Shown here: positions 19,979-29,434 of the stretch, in pieces
Layout: every line of letters starts with the position of its first letter
Position numbering within the stretch: position 1 is the first letter of the stretch
Assembly (NCBI RefSeq): GCF_028737325.1
Contig: NZ_JAQZCH010000002.1
Span: 620,001-684,000 of the forward strand
Direction: 5' to 3'
Origin: Microbacterium thalli
Lineage (GTDB): Bacteria > Actinomycetota > Actinomycetes > Actinomycetales > Microbacteriaceae
Length of the DNA stretch: 64,000 nucleotides
Program-made: the position numbers and the translations under genes
The notes under the pieces: model-generated
The model's database searches: none
What the model saw: only the letters and a program-made list of their open reading frames with translations
What the model was told of the DNA's origin: nothing

Positions 19979-20553
19979 GCCGAGCCGGGGGTCGCGGGCA
20001 TCTTCAGCGGGATGAGGTCGCGCGGCGGCATGGGAGATCCGCCGCGCACGACCACGAGCGAGCGGAACAGGTCTTCGACCTGGGCCGCGGCCTCGATGTC
20101 GCTGGTCGCCGCGCCCCCGATGACGCCGCGCAGGAACCAGCGCGGGCCGTCGACGCCGACGAAGCGAGCGAGGCGCTTGCCGCTGCCGTCCGCTCCGGCG
20201 ATGACGGGGACCTCGGCGAGAAGCTCCGGCCCGAGCGGGCCCTCGCGCTCCTCGACCCGGCCGCCCTGCTGGCGCACCTGCTGCCGGATCTGCTCCCGGG
20301 TCTCCTCCCAGAGCCCGGTCGAGCGCGGTGCCGCGAACGGCTGCACCTGCAGCGTCGAGCCGGCGTAGTCGAGTCCGACTGCAACGATGCGCTTGGTCTG
20401 CTCCTCGACCTCGAGGCGGAGGTTCAGGCCTTCGCGCGGCAGCACCTTGATGCCGCCCAGGTCGATGTAGGGGCGGACCGGATTCGCCTCGGACTCGTCG
20501 AAGGGTCCGTTGGATGCACGGTCGGCGGGCGCGGTCTTCACGTCGTCGCTCAT
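19975..20553 (-). CDS. DUF3710 family protein
   Basis: 192 residues, soluble. Hallmarks are YIDLGGIKVLPREGLNLRLEV, TLQVQPFAAP, the region EVPVIAGADG, and VGVDGPRWFLRGVIGG, all typical of the family. Function is unknown; its constant pairing with dUTPase suggests a role near nucleotide or stress metabolism, by inference only. Start and stop both overlap neighbours by four bases, giving a tightly coupled three-gene operon. Confidence 0.9.
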   Translation of the reverse strand: MSDDVKTAPADRASNGPFDESEANPVRPYIDLGGIKVLPREGLNLRLEVEEQTKRIVAVGLDYAGSTLQVQPFAAPRSTGLWEETREQIRQQVRQQGGRVEEREGPLGPELLAEVPVIAGADGSGKRLARFVGVDGPRWFLRGVIGGAATSDIEAAAQVEDLFRSLVVVRGGSPMPPRDLIPLKMPATPGSA

Positions 20554-21002
20554 GTGGGGATTCCTGCCTTCTGGTAGCCGGTGGAGCCGAAGCCGCCTTC
20601 GCCGCGCACGCTTTCGGGCAACGCGTCGACGGGAAGGAACCTCGCCCGGGTGACCGGCATGACGATGAGTTGGGCGATGCGGTCGCCGGGGGCGATCTCG
20701 TAGGCCTCGGAGGTGTCGGTGTTCAGGAGCGCGACCTTGATCTCGCCCCGGTAGCCCGCGTCGACGGTTCCGGGCGAGTTCACCACGGTGATGCCGTGCT
20801 TCGCGGCCAGGCCGCTGCGCGGCACCACGAACGCCGCGTACCCCTCGGGCAGCGCGACGCGTACACCGGTGCCCACGAGGGCGCGCTGCCCGGGCTCGAG
20901 GCGCACCGACTCGGCAGACGTCAGATCCGCACCTGCATCGCCCGGGTGGGCGTAGGCGGGAACGTCTGCAGCGATAATGGGGACGTCCACGGATTCGGTC
21001 AC
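20550..21002 (-). CDS. dut: dUTP diphosphatase
   Basis: 150 residues. It hydrolyses dUTP to dUMP, keeping uracil out of DNA and feeding thymidylate synthesis. The trimeric dUTPase motifs are in order: AYAHPGDAGADL, VPRSGLAAKHGI, NSPGTVDAGYRGEI, GDRIAQLIV and the C-terminal P-loop-like RGEGGFGSTG. GTG 21002 gives the right family length, and a TAGCCT box lies exactly six bases before it, so the mRNA is probably leaderless. The gene heads the operon with DUF3710 and DUF3159 and diverges from DUF3093 across only 12 bases. Confidence 0.96.
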   Translation of the reverse strand: MTESVDVPIIAADVPAYAHPGDAGADLTSAESVRLEPGQRALVGTGVRVALPEGYAAFVVPRSGLAAKHGITVVNSPGTVDAGYRGEIKVALLNTDTSEAYEIAPGDRIAQLIVMPVTRARFLPVDALPESVRGEGGFGSTGYQKAGIPT

Positions 21003-21008
21003 CCCACG

Positions 21009-21014
21009 AGGCTA
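21009..21014 (-). promoter_or_regulatory. -10 box (TAGCCT) of dut, leaderless layout
   Basis: TAGCCT, six bases, then GTG. The box occupies the bases immediately before the divergent DUF3093 ATG, so the two 5' ends are packed into 12 bases. Confidence 0.6.
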
Positions 21015-21485
21015 ATGCACAGTTCCGCCCCCGCCACCTTGCCCGACGCGAGCTATCGCGAGCGGATGAGCCCGTCGCTGTGGGTGCTCGTGAGCGCCGC
21101 CGTCTGCGGCCCGATGGTCGCGCTCGTGCTCGCGCCGCTCGACTCCGTCCTCGGTCTCATCGCCGGCATCGTCGTCGGGGCGGCCGTCGTCGCGGCTCTC
21201 GTTCTGCTTTCGCCGGTCGTGACCGTCTCGGACGGCTGGCTGCGGGTGGGCCGCGCGCGCATCGAGCTCGCGTACCTCGGCGACATCGAGACGTTCACGG
21301 GCGACGACGCCCGGCAAGCGCGTGGCCCCGGCCTCTCGCCGTCCTCGTGGCACCTGCTGCGCGGCGGCATCGACGGCGTCGTGCGGGTGGAGGTGCGCGA
21401 TGCCGACGACCCGGTGAGCCACTGGGTCTTCTCGTCGCGGACGCCCGAGCGGGTCGCCGCGATCATCCGAAGCGCGCGGGGCTGA
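21015..21485 (+). CDS. DUF3093 membrane protein
   Basis: 156 residues. Two hydrophobic helices near the N-terminus (about 20-38 and 42-63) are followed by a cytoplasmic domain with DGWLRVGRARIELAYLGDIETF, the family signature, and VSHWVFSSRTPERVAAII near the end. Function is unknown. It lies in the conserved actinobacterial neighbourhood dut-DUF3093-DUF4193-sepH. No Shine-Dalgarno precedes the ATG, and a GATAAT about 34 bases upstream inside dut may be its -10. Confidence 0.88.
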   Translation: MHSSAPATLPDASYRERMSPSLWVLVSAAVCGPMVALVLAPLDSVLGLIAGIVVGAAVVAALVLLSPVVTVSDGWLRVGRARIELAYLGDIETFTGDDARQARGPGLSPSSWHLLRGGIDGVVRVEVRDADDPVSHWVFSSRTPERVAAIIRSARG

Positions 21486-21517
21486 CCCGCGCGATCGCGC
21501 CGACCCCGAATACGACA

Positions 21518-21549
21518 CCGGCCCCCGACGCCGAAGCGTCGAGGGCCGG
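21518..21549. terminator. Bidirectional hairpin between DUF3093 and DUF4193
   Basis: CCGGCCC, CGACGC, loop CGAA, GCGTCG, GGGCCGG, with one mismatch. It sits between convergent stops. Confidence 0.75.
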
Positions 21550-21563
21550 AGAGTCGGTGGTCG

Positions 21564-21857
21564 TCAGGCGGCGCACTCGGTGCAGATAGCGCCGACCGAC
21601 GTCTCGTGGTCGATCTGCGTGCGGTGCTTCACGAGGAAGCACTCCATGCAGGTGAACTCGTCCTCCTGCGGGGGCAGCACGACGACGTCCAGCTCGAGGT
21701 CGGACAGATCGGCGCCGGGGAGCTCGAACCCGGAGGGGTTGTCGGCGTCCTCGTTGTCGATCGACCCCGAGGACTTGTCGGGGACGCGCTCCTTGAGGGC
21801 CTCGATCGACTCACTGTCGTCCTCGGTCTTGCGGGGTGCGTCGTAATCCGTAGCCAT
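21564..21857 (-). CDS. DUF4193 small zinc-ribbon-like protein
   Basis: 97 residues, very acidic in the first 60, then a C-terminal region with FTCMECFLVKHR and AICTECAA, two CxxC knuckles that could bind zinc. Widespread in actinobacteria, function unknown. It is divergent from sepH. GAGG lies nine bases before the ATG. Confidence 0.9.
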   Translation of the reverse strand: MATDYDAPRKTEDDSESIEALKERVPDKSSGSIDNEDADNPSGFELPGADLSDLELDVVVLPPQEDEFTCMECFLVKHRTQIDHETSVGAICTECAA

Positions 21858-22086
21858 GTCGAAAGGCCTCTACTTCCAGGTGTTGCCGGTTGCCGCGCCG
21901 AGTGGGGCGGCGATAGTTTGCATGACCGGCGCAGTTTTCGCAAAACGTCGCGGAAGACGATTCCGCGATCGGGCGGGATCCGCCGGCTCGACCCCCGAAA
22001 CCGACGGCGCGCCCGCGATATTCCCGCCGTCCTCGGAACGCTGTGACACCATGACGGCACACGTATCCGTTGGGAGGGTTCTGCGC

Positions 22087-23118
22087 ATGGAACAGCTCAA
22101 GGTCATCGGGACCGAGGAGGGCATCCTCGTCCTCGCCACCGAGTCCGGGGAGCGCTTCGCGCTGCCGGTCAACGAGACCCTGCGCGCTCAGCTGCGCACG
22201 GCCCGCCCCTCCGACGAGCCCCGCGCGGCACGGCCGAGCCCCCGCGAGATCCAGGCGCACATCCGTGCCGGGATGAGCGCGGCAGACGTCGCGACCCTCC
22301 TCGGCGTCCGCGTCGAGGACGTCACCCGGTACGAGCGGCCGATCATCGCCGAGCGCGAACACATCGTCGGTCAGGCCCTCGCCGTGCCCGTGCTCATCGC
22401 GGGCGAGCTCGAACCCGACGCGCAGCCGACGTTCGGCACCGCCGTGCGCACCAAGCTGAGCGAGGCCGGCGCGACCGGCGAACGATGGACGAGCTGGCGC
22501 GAGGCGGACGGCTGGGTCGTCAAGCTCGAGTTCACCGTGAGCGAGGTCGAGCACGACGCCCGGTGGTCGTTCGATCCGCGCCGGTCGTCGCTATCGCCGC
22601 TGAACTCGGACGCGACGCAGCTGTCCCGCCAGGGGTCGCTGCCCGAAGGCCTGATCCCCCGCCTGCGCGCGCTCGACACCCCGCAGCCCAAGGACGACTC
22701 CCGCTTCGACAGCGGCGCGTTCGGGCCGCGGCATCCCGCCCTCTTGGACCCCGAGACGGCGTCGCCCACGAACCCGCGCGGCGCCGCGTCGGCAGCGCAG
22801 GATGCCGCGATCAAGCGCGCTCCCGAGCCCGTGGTGACCTCGTCCGAGACGGCCGACCTGCTCGAGGCGCTGCGTCGTCGGCGCGGGCAGCGCGAGCCCA
22901 TGCCGAGCGACGAGCGCAGCGACACCCGTGAGCGCACCCCCGTCGCCCTGTTCGACGCGCTCGAGCCGGGCTACCAGGAGCCCGAGCCGGCCCCCGAGCC
23001 CGAGCCTCAGCCCGAGGCGACCGACGAGTCGGCTCAGCCCGAGACCCGTCGCCGCGGCCGCACCTCGATGCCGTCGTGGGACGAGATCGTCTTCGGCGCC
23101 CGCAGCGAAGACGCCTGA
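22087..23118 (+). CDS. sepH: SepH, FtsZ-associated septation protein
   Basis: 343 residues. SepH of Streptomyces and mycobacteria binds FtsZ and promotes its bundling during division. The N-terminal DUF3071 region is present: MEQLKVIGTEEG, a helix-turn-helix-like IQAHIRAGMSAADVATLLGV, and RWTSWREADGWVVKLEF. The C-terminal half is disordered, Pro/Glu-rich, and ends with the conserved SMPSWDEIVFG tail. ATG 22087 is preferred to the upstream in-frame ATG because the family begins at this position and GGGAGG lies upstream. Its stop codon is inside the hairpin shared with the convergent phosphodiesterase. Confidence 0.93.
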   Translation: MEQLKVIGTEEGILVLATESGERFALPVNETLRAQLRTARPSDEPRAARPSPREIQAHIRAGMSAADVATLLGVRVEDVTRYERPIIAEREHIVGQALAVPVLIAGELEPDAQPTFGTAVRTKLSEAGATGERWTSWREADGWVVKLEFTVSEVEHDARWSFDPRRSSLSPLNSDATQLSRQGSLPEGLIPRLRALDTPQPKDDSRFDSGAFGPRHPALLDPETASPTNPRGAASAAQDAAIKRAPEPVVTSSETADLLEALRRRRGQREPMPSDERSDTRERTPVALFDALEPGYQEPEPAPEPEPQPEATDESAQPETRRRGRTSMPSWDEIVFGARSEDA

Positions 23119-23152
23119 CGCCGGCGAACTCGACGCCGGTTCAGGTCAGGCG
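23112..23152. terminator. Hairpin joining the stop codons of sepH and the phosphodiesterase
   Basis: Outer arms CGCCTGAC and GTCAGGCG are exact complements and contain both stop codons (TGA on each strand). The inner arms GCCGGCG and CGCCGG extend it, with a small bulge. Confidence 0.7.
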
Positions 23153-24273
23153 AAGGCGCCCAGGCGCACGAGCGGGACGATGCGCTCCTGATCGGTGAGC
23201 GACCCGTGCTGGCCGACCATGCGTTGCGCCTTCTTGTCGCTGAGTCGATCGTCGTAGTACGCCACCGCAGTCCGCGCCGCGACGAGCACGTCACCGATGC
23301 GCGGCGCCACGTCGGTGTCCACCGGTCCGAACACGCCCGCGGCGACGGCTTCGTCGCGCGAGAGCACCCATGAGCGTTCGCTCTCACTGTCGCGCCAGCG
23401 AGCCGCGACGGCGTCCGCAGCTCCCGGCTCGGCGTACAGGTGCAGCATCCGAGGCTCGCCCGCGATCATCTCGACGCCGTCGACGAGCGCGTCACCCGCC
23501 TCGAGCAGGACGTGTCGGTGCGCGGCGACGTCGACCATGCCGTGGTCGGCTGTGAGGACGGCGCCGATGCCCGGACCCAGCTGCCGGTCCCATCGACGCA
23601 GCATGGCGTCGATGGACTCGAGCTCCGCCGACCACCGCTCACTCTCCCACCCCTCCGCATGCCCGATGACGTCGAGCTCCGGGATGTAGACGTAGATCAG
23701 CGCACCGGGATGCTGCGCTGCCAGCGCCTCCGCGAGCGCGAGGCGCTCTTCGACGCTCTTCGCGCCGACGAACCGCGCGCCCCGCACGGTCGCGCGCGTG
23801 AACCCGGTGTCGGCGTACTGGGGCCGGCTGACCACGAAGCACGGCCGGCCGGCGGCTGCCTCGCGCTCGAAGATGGGGGTCAGGCGCTGCCACGTGAGCG
23901 GGTCCAGCCCGTCGCTCTCCCAGCCCGTCAGCTGATTGGGGGCGAGGTCGGTGCCCGGTATCCGGACGCGGTAACCGAGGATGCCGTGCTGCCCGGGCAT
24001 GGCCCCGGTGAACAGGCTCGTCAGCGCGGCCGACGTGGTCGCGGGGAACACCGTACGGGCGGCATCCCGTTTGGTCATCCGCTCGGTGAGGAACCGCGCG
24101 TACGCGGCGCGCATCGCGAGGTTGCCGCGCCCCAGACCGTCGGCGACGATGACGATCGCGGACGTCACCGGCGCGAACCAGTCCCCGGTGCCGGAGAGCG
24201 ACCCGATCAGCTGCGGCAGCACACCGGTGAGGCTCCGGGCCGACGGCGGGTCGATCGGTAGGCTGGAGGGCAT
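23146..24273 (-). CDS. Type I phosphodiesterase / nucleotide pyrophosphatase family protein
   Basis: 375 residues of the alkaline-phosphatase superfamily. Metal-site segments are [11 protein letters not shown] near residue 42, the Thr nucleophile region [26 protein letters not shown], and LTADHGMVD in the C-terminal half. No signal peptide is seen, so it is probably cytoplasmic. These enzymes hydrolyse phosphodiesters or nucleotide pyrophosphates; the substrate cannot be told from sequence. It is common directly next to sepH in Microbacteriaceae-type genomes and divergent from parC. Confidence 0.88.
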   Translation of the reverse strand: MPSSLPIDPPSARSLTGVLPQLIGSLSGTGDWFAPVTSAIVIVADGLGRGNLAMRAAYARFLTERMTKRDAARTVFPATTSAALTSLFTGAMPGQHGILGYRVRIPGTDLAPNQLTGWESDGLDPLTWQRLTPIFEREAAAGRPCFVVSRPQYADTGFTRATVRGARFVGAKSVEERLALAEALAAQHPGALIYVYIPELDVIGHAEGWESERWSAELESIDAMLRRWDRQLGPGIGAVLTADHGMVDVAAHRHVLLEAGDALVDGVEMIAGEPRMLHLYAEPGAADAVAARWRDSESERSWVLSRDEAVAAGVFGPVDTDVAPRIGDVLVAARTAVAYYDDRLSDKKAQRMVGQHGSLTDQERIVPLVRLGAFA

Positions 24274-24335
24274 CGCGGACAGTCTCGCACACGAGCGTCC
24301 GCCCCCGAATCCCCGATCGAGGTCCGCACAGCTTC

Positions 24336-26795
24336 ATGGCCGCATCCCGCACCGCATCCCCCGTCCCCGACCAGCCGGAGCGCATCGAGGACGTCGACCT
24401 GTCGGCCGAGATGCAGGGATCGTTCCTCGAATACGCGTACTCGGTCATCTACTCGCGCGCCCTCCCCGACGCCCGCGACGGTCTCAAGCCCGTGCAGCGA
24501 CGCATCCTGTACCAGATGGCCGACATGGGGCTGCGTCCCGATCGAGGCCACGTCAAGAGCGCCCGCGTCGTCGGCGAGGTCATGGGAAAGCTGCATCCCC
24601 ACGGCGACTCCGCCATCTACGACGCCCTCGTGCGCCTGGCGCAGGACTTCGCGCTGCGGGTGCCGCTCGTGGACGGGCACGGCAACTTCGGTTCGCTCGA
24701 TGACGGCCCGGCCGCCGCCCGGTACACCGAGGCGCGCCTCGCGCCCTCCGCGCTCGCGCTCACCGAGAACCTCGACGAGGATGTCGTCGACTTCATCCCC
24801 AACTACGACGGGCAGTTCCAGCAGCCCGCGGTCCTGCCGGCCGCCTACCCCAACCTGTTGGTCAACGGCACGACCGGCATCGCCGTCGGCATGGCGACGA
24901 ACATGGCGCCGCACAACCTCATCGAGGTCGTGGCGGCCGCCGTGCACCTGCTCGAGAACCCCGACGCGACCCTCGACGAGCTCATGGAGTTCGTCCCCGG
25001 CCCCGACCTGCCCGGCGGCGGCGTCATCGTCGGCCTCGACGGCATCAAGGACGCCTACACGAACGGCCGCGGCACGTTCCGCACCCGCGCGAAGGTGTCC
25101 GTCGAGTCGCTCGGACCGCGCCGCACCGGCCTCGTCGTGACCGAGCTTCCGTACATGGTCGGTCCCGAGCGGATCATCGAGAAGATCAAGGACGCCGTCA
25201 ACGCGAAGAAGCTGACCGGCATCGCGGACGTCCAGGACTTCACCGACCGCAATCACGGTCTGCGTCTGGTGATCACGATCAAGACGGGCTTCGACCCGAA
25301 CGCGGTGCTGGAGCAGCTGTACCGCCTCACTCCGCTCGAGGACTCGTTCGGCATCAACAACGTCGCGCTCGTCGACGGGCAGCCGCAGACCCTCGGTCTG
25401 AAAGAACTGCTGCGCGTCTACCTCGACCACCGGCTCGAGGTCGTCACGCGGCGCAGCCGCTACCGCCTCGCGCGCAAGCAGGAGCGCCTGCACCTCGTCG
25501 AGGGCCTGCTCATCGCGATCCTCGACATCGACGAGGTCATCCAGGTCATCCGCTCCTCCGATGACGGCGAGCAGGCACGCGGACGCCTGATCGAGGTCTT
25601 CGACCTGTCGCAGCCGCAGGCGGAGTACATCCTGGAGCTGCGGCTGCGCCGCCTGACGAAGTTCTCACGCATCGAGCTCGAGACCGAGCGCGACCAGTTG
25701 AAGGCCGAGATCGCCCACCTCGAAGAGCTGCTCGCGAGCGACATCCTGCTGCGCGCACAGGTGGCGCGTGAGCTCGAAGCGGCCTCCGATACCTACGGAA
25801 CGCCGCGCCGCACCTTGCTGCTCAACGGCGGTCCCGTCACGGCGCGCTCGGGCAAGAAGGCCGGCGTCGACCTGCAGATCGCGGATGCGCCGTGCCGGGT
25901 GTTCCTCTCGGCGACCGGCCGGATGGTGCGCGCCGAGCTGGGCGAGGACCTGCTCAGCAGCGGCATCGTGCCACCCGCGCGGCGCAGCAAGCACGACGCC
26001 ATCCGCTCGGCCGTCGACGCGACGGTCCGCGGTGATCTCGGTGCCGTCACGAGCACCGGCCGCCTCGTGCGCTTCTCCCCCGTCGACCTGCCCTCCGTCC
26101 CGGGCAACAGCGTTCAGCTGGCGGCCGGCACGAAGGCCGACCAGTACCTGGGGCTCGCCGCGCAGGAGCATGTCGTGGCGATCGTCCCGCTGACCGGCGA
26201 GCCGCCCATCGCCCTGGGCACGGCGCAGGGCGTCGTCAAGCGCGTGAGCGCAACCGAGCTCGCTCCCGGAAAGCCCGACGCCGAGATCATCGCGCTCAAG
26301 CCCGGCGACCGGGTCGTGGGTGCCGCCCCCGCGGCGGACGGCGCGGAGCTCGTCTTCGTCACCTCCGACGCCCAGCTGCTGCGCTTCGATGCGGCTTCCG
26401 TCCGCCCGCAGGGCCGAGCCGCGGGCGGGATGGCGGGCGTGCGCGTCGCCGACGGAGAGCGCGTCATCGCGTTCACCGCTGTCACGGCCTCGGAAGAGAC
26501 CGTGGTCGTGACGATCGCCGGCTCGACGCAGTCCCTCGTCGGCGCCGACGCCGGCAGCGGCAAGGTTTCGGCGTTCTCGGAGTTCCCCGCGAAGGGTCGC
26601 GCCACGGGCGGCGTCCGCGCGCAGCGCTTCCTGCGCGGTGAAGACACGCTCACCATCGCATGGGTCGGCGATGCGCCGCGAGCGGTCGGACCCGACGGCG
26701 CGACACGCACGCTGCCCGAGCGGGGCGCCAAGCGCGACGCCTCGGGCCAGCCGCTCGACGGCGTCATCGGCGCGATCGGCACCGTCGTCGCCTGA
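24336..26795 (+). CDS. parC: DNA topoisomerase IV subunit A
   Basis: 819 residues. It cuts and rejoins DNA with ParE to decatenate daughter chromosomes. The winged-helix region [20 protein letters not shown], the quinolone-pocket stretch [19 protein letters not shown], and the catalytic Tyr at about residue 131 in AARYTEARL are intact. A long coiled-coil tower follows, then a C-terminal beta-propeller with degenerate blades. A GyrA box was not found, supporting ParC over GyrA. The partner ParE lies convergently downstream, separated by a 17-bp tandem repeat, rather than in one operon. Confidence 0.93.
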   Translation: MAASRTASPVPDQPERIEDVDLSAEMQGSFLEYAYSVIYSRALPDARDGLKPVQRRILYQMADMGLRPDRGHVKSARVVGEVMGKLHPHGDSAIYDALVRLAQDFALRVPLVDGHGNFGSLDDGPAAARYTEARLAPSALALTENLDEDVVDFIPNYDGQFQQPAVLPAAYPNLLVNGTTGIAVGMATNMAPHNLIEVVAAAVHLLENPDATLDELMEFVPGPDLPGGGVIVGLDGIKDAYTNGRGTFRTRAKVSVESLGPRRTGLVVTELPYMVGPERIIEKIKDAVNAKKLTGIADVQDFTDRNHGLRLVITIKTGFDPNAVLEQLYRLTPLEDSFGINNVALVDGQPQTLGLKELLRVYLDHRLEVVTRRSRYRLARKQERLHLVEGLLIAILDIDEVIQVIRSSDDGEQARGRLIEVFDLSQPQAEYILELRLRRLTKFSRIELETERDQLKAEIAHLEELLASDILLRAQVARELEAASDTYGTPRRTLLLNGGPVTARSGKKAGVDLQIADAPCRVFLSATGRMVRAELGEDLLSSGIVPPARRSKHDAIRSAVDATVRGDLGAVTSTGRLVRFSPVDLPSVPGNSVQLAAGTKADQYLGLAAQEHVVAIVPLTGEPPIALGTAQGVVKRVSATELAPGKPDAEIIALKPGDRVVGAAPAADGAELVFVTSDAQLLRFDAASVRPQGRAAGGMAGVRVADGERVIAFTAVTASEETVVVTIAGSTQSLVGADAGSGKVSAFSEFPAKGRATGGVRAQRFLRGEDTLTIAWVGDAPRAVGPDGATRTLPERGAKRDASGQPLDGVIGAIGTVVA

Positions 26796-26805
26796 CGCGC
26801 GGTCA

Positions 26806-26873
26806 GCCGACGCGCGCGTCAGGCCGACGTGCGCGTCAGGCCGACGTGCGCGTCAGGCCGACGTGCGCGTCAG
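26806..26873. repeat. Four 17-bp tandem repeats between parC and parE
   Basis: Units at 26806, 26823, 26840 and 26857. The last three are identical (GCCGACGTGCGCGTCAG); the first has one T-to-C change. The last unit contains the parE stop. The 3' end of parC, GCCTGACGCGC, is complementary to the GCGCGTCAGGC made by each unit boundary, so alternative hairpins can form. Confidence 0.9.
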
Positions 26874-28939
26874 GCGTCGATGGCCTCGCGCGACAGCCGG
26901 TCGCTCGAGGTGACGATGAAGTCCCGGCGCGGCGCGACCTCGTTGCCCATGAGCAGCTCGAACACCGCGTTGGCCGCATCGGCATCCTCGACGCGCACGC
27001 GGCGGAGCGTCCGACCCGCGCGATCCATTGTCGTGGTCGCCAGCTGGTCGGCGTCCATCTCGCCGAGACCCTTGTAACGCTGCACCGGCTCCTGCCACTT
27101 GCGCCCGGACTTCCGCAGCTTCGCCAGCAGGCCATGCAGCTCGGCCTCGGAGTAGGTGTAGATCGTCTCGTTCGGCTTCGAGCCGGGGTTGATCACGACG
27201 ACGCGGTGCAGCGGCGGCACCGCCGCGAACACACGGCCCTCTTCGATGAGCGGCCGCATGTAGCGGAAGAAGAGCGTGAGCAGAAGGGTACGGATGTGCG
27301 CGCCGTCGACGTCGGCGTCGCTCATGAGGATGACCTTGCCGTAGCGCGCGGCATTGAGGTCGAACGAGCGTCCCGACCCGGCGCCGATCACCTGGATGAT
27401 GGCGGCGCACTCGGCGTTCGAGAGCATGTCGCTGACCGAGGCCTTCTGCACGTTGAGGATCTTGCCCCGGATGGGCAGCAGCGCCTGGTACTCGCTGTTG
27501 CGCGCGTGCTTGGCGGTGCCGAGCGCCGAGTCGCCCTCGACGATGAACAGCTCGGATTCGGCGACATCGTTGGTCCGGCAGTCGGCCAGCTTCGCCGGCA
27601 GCGACGACGACTCGAGCGCGGTCTTGCGCCGCTGCGTCTCCTTGTGGGTGCGCGCCGAGATGCGCGCCTTCATCTCCGACACGACCTTCTCGAGCAGCTG
27701 CCCGGTCTGCGCCTTGTCGTCGCGCTTGGGCGAGGTGAAGCGCGCGGTCATCTCGCGGGTGACGACGTTCGCGACGATCTGACGCACGGCGGGCGTTCCC
27801 AGGATCTCCTTCGTCTGGCCCTCGAACTGCGGCTCGGGCACGCGCACCGTGAGGACGGCCGTGAGGCCGGCCAGGATGTCGTCCTTCTCGAGCTTGTCGT
27901 TGCCGACCTTCAGACGCCGTGCGTTCTGCTCGACCTGTCCGCGGATGACCTTCATCAGGCCCTGCTCGAAGCCCTGCTGGTGTGTGCCGCCCTTGGGCGT
28001 CGCGATGATGTTGACGAACGACCGGGTGACCGTCTCGTAGCTGGTCCCCCACCGCAGCGCGATGTCGACCTCGCACGAGCGCTCGACCTCGGTCGGCACC
28101 ATCGCACCGTTCGCCTGCAGCACGGGGACCGTCTCGGTGAACGTGCCCGAGCCGGTCAGGCGCCAGGTGTCGGTGATCGGCGCGTCCGGGGCCAGGAACT
28201 CGGCGAACTCCGAGATGCCGCCGTCGTACCGGTACGTCGTCTCCACCCGCTCCTCGGCACGCTCGTCGGCGATGACGATCTCGAGGCCGGGGACGAGGAA
28301 GGCCGTCTGACGCGCCCGCTGCTCGAGCTCGTCGAGGTGGAAGGCGGCATCCTTCGTGAAGATCTGCCGGTCGGCCCAGTAGCGGATGCGCGTGCCCGTG
28401 GTTCCGCGCGGTGCCTTGCCCACGACGCGCAGCTCGGACGAGCGCTCGAACGGGGTGAAGCCGGAGTCGGGGGTATCGCCGGCGAACAGGCCGGGCTCAC
28501 CGCGGTGGAACGACATCGCGTAGGTCTTGCCCGCGCGGTCGACCTCGACGTCGAGGCGCTCGGACAGCGCGTTCACGACGGACGCGCCGACGCCGTGCAG
28601 ACCACCCGACGCGGCGTACGACCCGCCGCCGAACTTGCCGCCGGCGTGCAGCTTGGTGAAGACGACCTCGACGCCGGTCAGCCCGGTGCGCGGCTCGACG
28701 TCGACGGGGATGCCGCGGGCGCGGTCGCGCACCTCGACACTGCCGTCGGAGTGGAGAACGATGTCGATCCGCGATCCGTGTCCGCCCAACGCCTCGTCGA
28801 CGGAGTTGTCGATGATCTCCCAGAGGCAGTGCATGAGGCCTCGGGAGTCGGTGGAGCCGATGTACATGCCCGGGCGCTTGCGGACGGCTTCGAGCCCCTC
28901 GAGCACCTGAAGATGATGGGCGGAATACTCAGCAGTCAC
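26870..28939 (-). CDS. parE: DNA topoisomerase IV subunit B
   Basis: 689 residues. The ATPase half has GHKL motifs (EIIDNSVDEALGG and GGLHGVGASVVNALS). The TOPRIM half has FIVEGDSALGTAK and LMSDADVDGAHIRTLLL for metal binding. The C-terminal QRYKGLGEMDADQLATTTMD is typical. GTG 28939 is preferred over an ATG 23 codons upstream because the family starts near TAEYSAHHLQVLEGLEAVRKRP and a TACGCT box lies eight bases before the GTG. The stop falls in the last copy of the 17-bp repeat. Confidence 0.94.
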   Translation of the reverse strand: MTAEYSAHHLQVLEGLEAVRKRPGMYIGSTDSRGLMHCLWEIIDNSVDEALGGHGSRIDIVLHSDGSVEVRDRARGIPVDVEPRTGLTGVEVVFTKLHAGGKFGGGSYAASGGLHGVGASVVNALSERLDVEVDRAGKTYAMSFHRGEPGLFAGDTPDSGFTPFERSSELRVVGKAPRGTTGTRIRYWADRQIFTKDAAFHLDELEQRARQTAFLVPGLEIVIADERAEERVETTYRYDGGISEFAEFLAPDAPITDTWRLTGSGTFTETVPVLQANGAMVPTEVERSCEVDIALRWGTSYETVTRSFVNIIATPKGGTHQQGFEQGLMKVIRGQVEQNARRLKVGNDKLEKDDILAGLTAVLTVRVPEPQFEGQTKEILGTPAVRQIVANVVTREMTARFTSPKRDDKAQTGQLLEKVVSEMKARISARTHKETQRRKTALESSSLPAKLADCRTNDVAESELFIVEGDSALGTAKHARNSEYQALLPIRGKILNVQKASVSDMLSNAECAAIIQVIGAGSGRSFDLNAARYGKVILMSDADVDGAHIRTLLLTLFFRYMRPLIEEGRVFAAVPPLHRVVVINPGSKPNETIYTYSEAELHGLLAKLRKSGRKWQEPVQRYKGLGEMDADQLATTTMDRAGRTLRRVRVEDADAANAVFELLMGNEVAPRRDFIVTSSDRLSREAIDA

Positions 28940-29130
28940 GATCTCCAAGCGTATCCGTGGGCGCCGACACGGGACGCAGGACACACACGTCGGGGCCGGA
29001 CCCGCCATGTGGCGGGCGGGAAGCGTACGCGTAGAGCGAAATGCGCGTCAAACGGGGCATACCCCCGGCTGCGCGTGGTTGTATCGAAGGCACTCAGTTG
29101 CACGACCCGATCGACCGAGGAGGCACCCCC

Positions 29131-29352
29131 ATGACCACGTCTACCACCACAGAGAACACCGCCGTCCTCGAGCACCGTCTGACCGCGGCCGATCGCTGCG
29201 ACTCGTGCGGCGCCCAGGCTTACATCGCGGCCGAGGTCAACGGCAGCGAGCTGCTCTTCTGCGCCCACCACGGTCGCAAGTACGAAGAGAAGCTCCGCGC
29301 CGTGGCCACGAGCTGGCACGACGAGACCGCACGGCTCGTCGCCGCCGGCTGA
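29131..29352 (+). CDS. DUF7455-type small zinc-ribbon protein
   Basis: 73 residues. The core ADRCDSCGAQAYIAAEVNGSELLFCAHHG, interrupted here only for description, has one CxxC and a CxxH that could bind zinc. The C-terminal KYEEKLRAVATSWHDET is helical. It is found next to parE or sigma genes across actinobacteria, with unknown function. GAGGAGG lies ten bases before the ATG, and a clean terminator follows, so it is a single-gene transcript. Confidence 0.9.
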   Translation: MTTSTTTENTAVLEHRLTAADRCDSCGAQAYIAAEVNGSELLFCAHHGRKYEEKLRAVATSWHDETARLVAAG

Positions 29353-29367
29353 CCGCCGCGCAACGAC

Positions 29368-29402
29368 AGAGAAGCCCCGAGCTCGATGCTCGGGGCTTCT
29401 CT
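29368..29402. terminator. Bidirectional 15-bp-stem terminator
   Basis: AGAGAAGCCCCGAGC, loop TCGAT, then the exact complement, followed by T/C-rich bases. It serves the DUF7455 gene and, on the other strand, the ATP-grasp operon. Confidence 0.9.
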
Positions 29403-29434
29403 CGTGTGCGCTCCGCGTGCGGCGGCGCTGCGGG

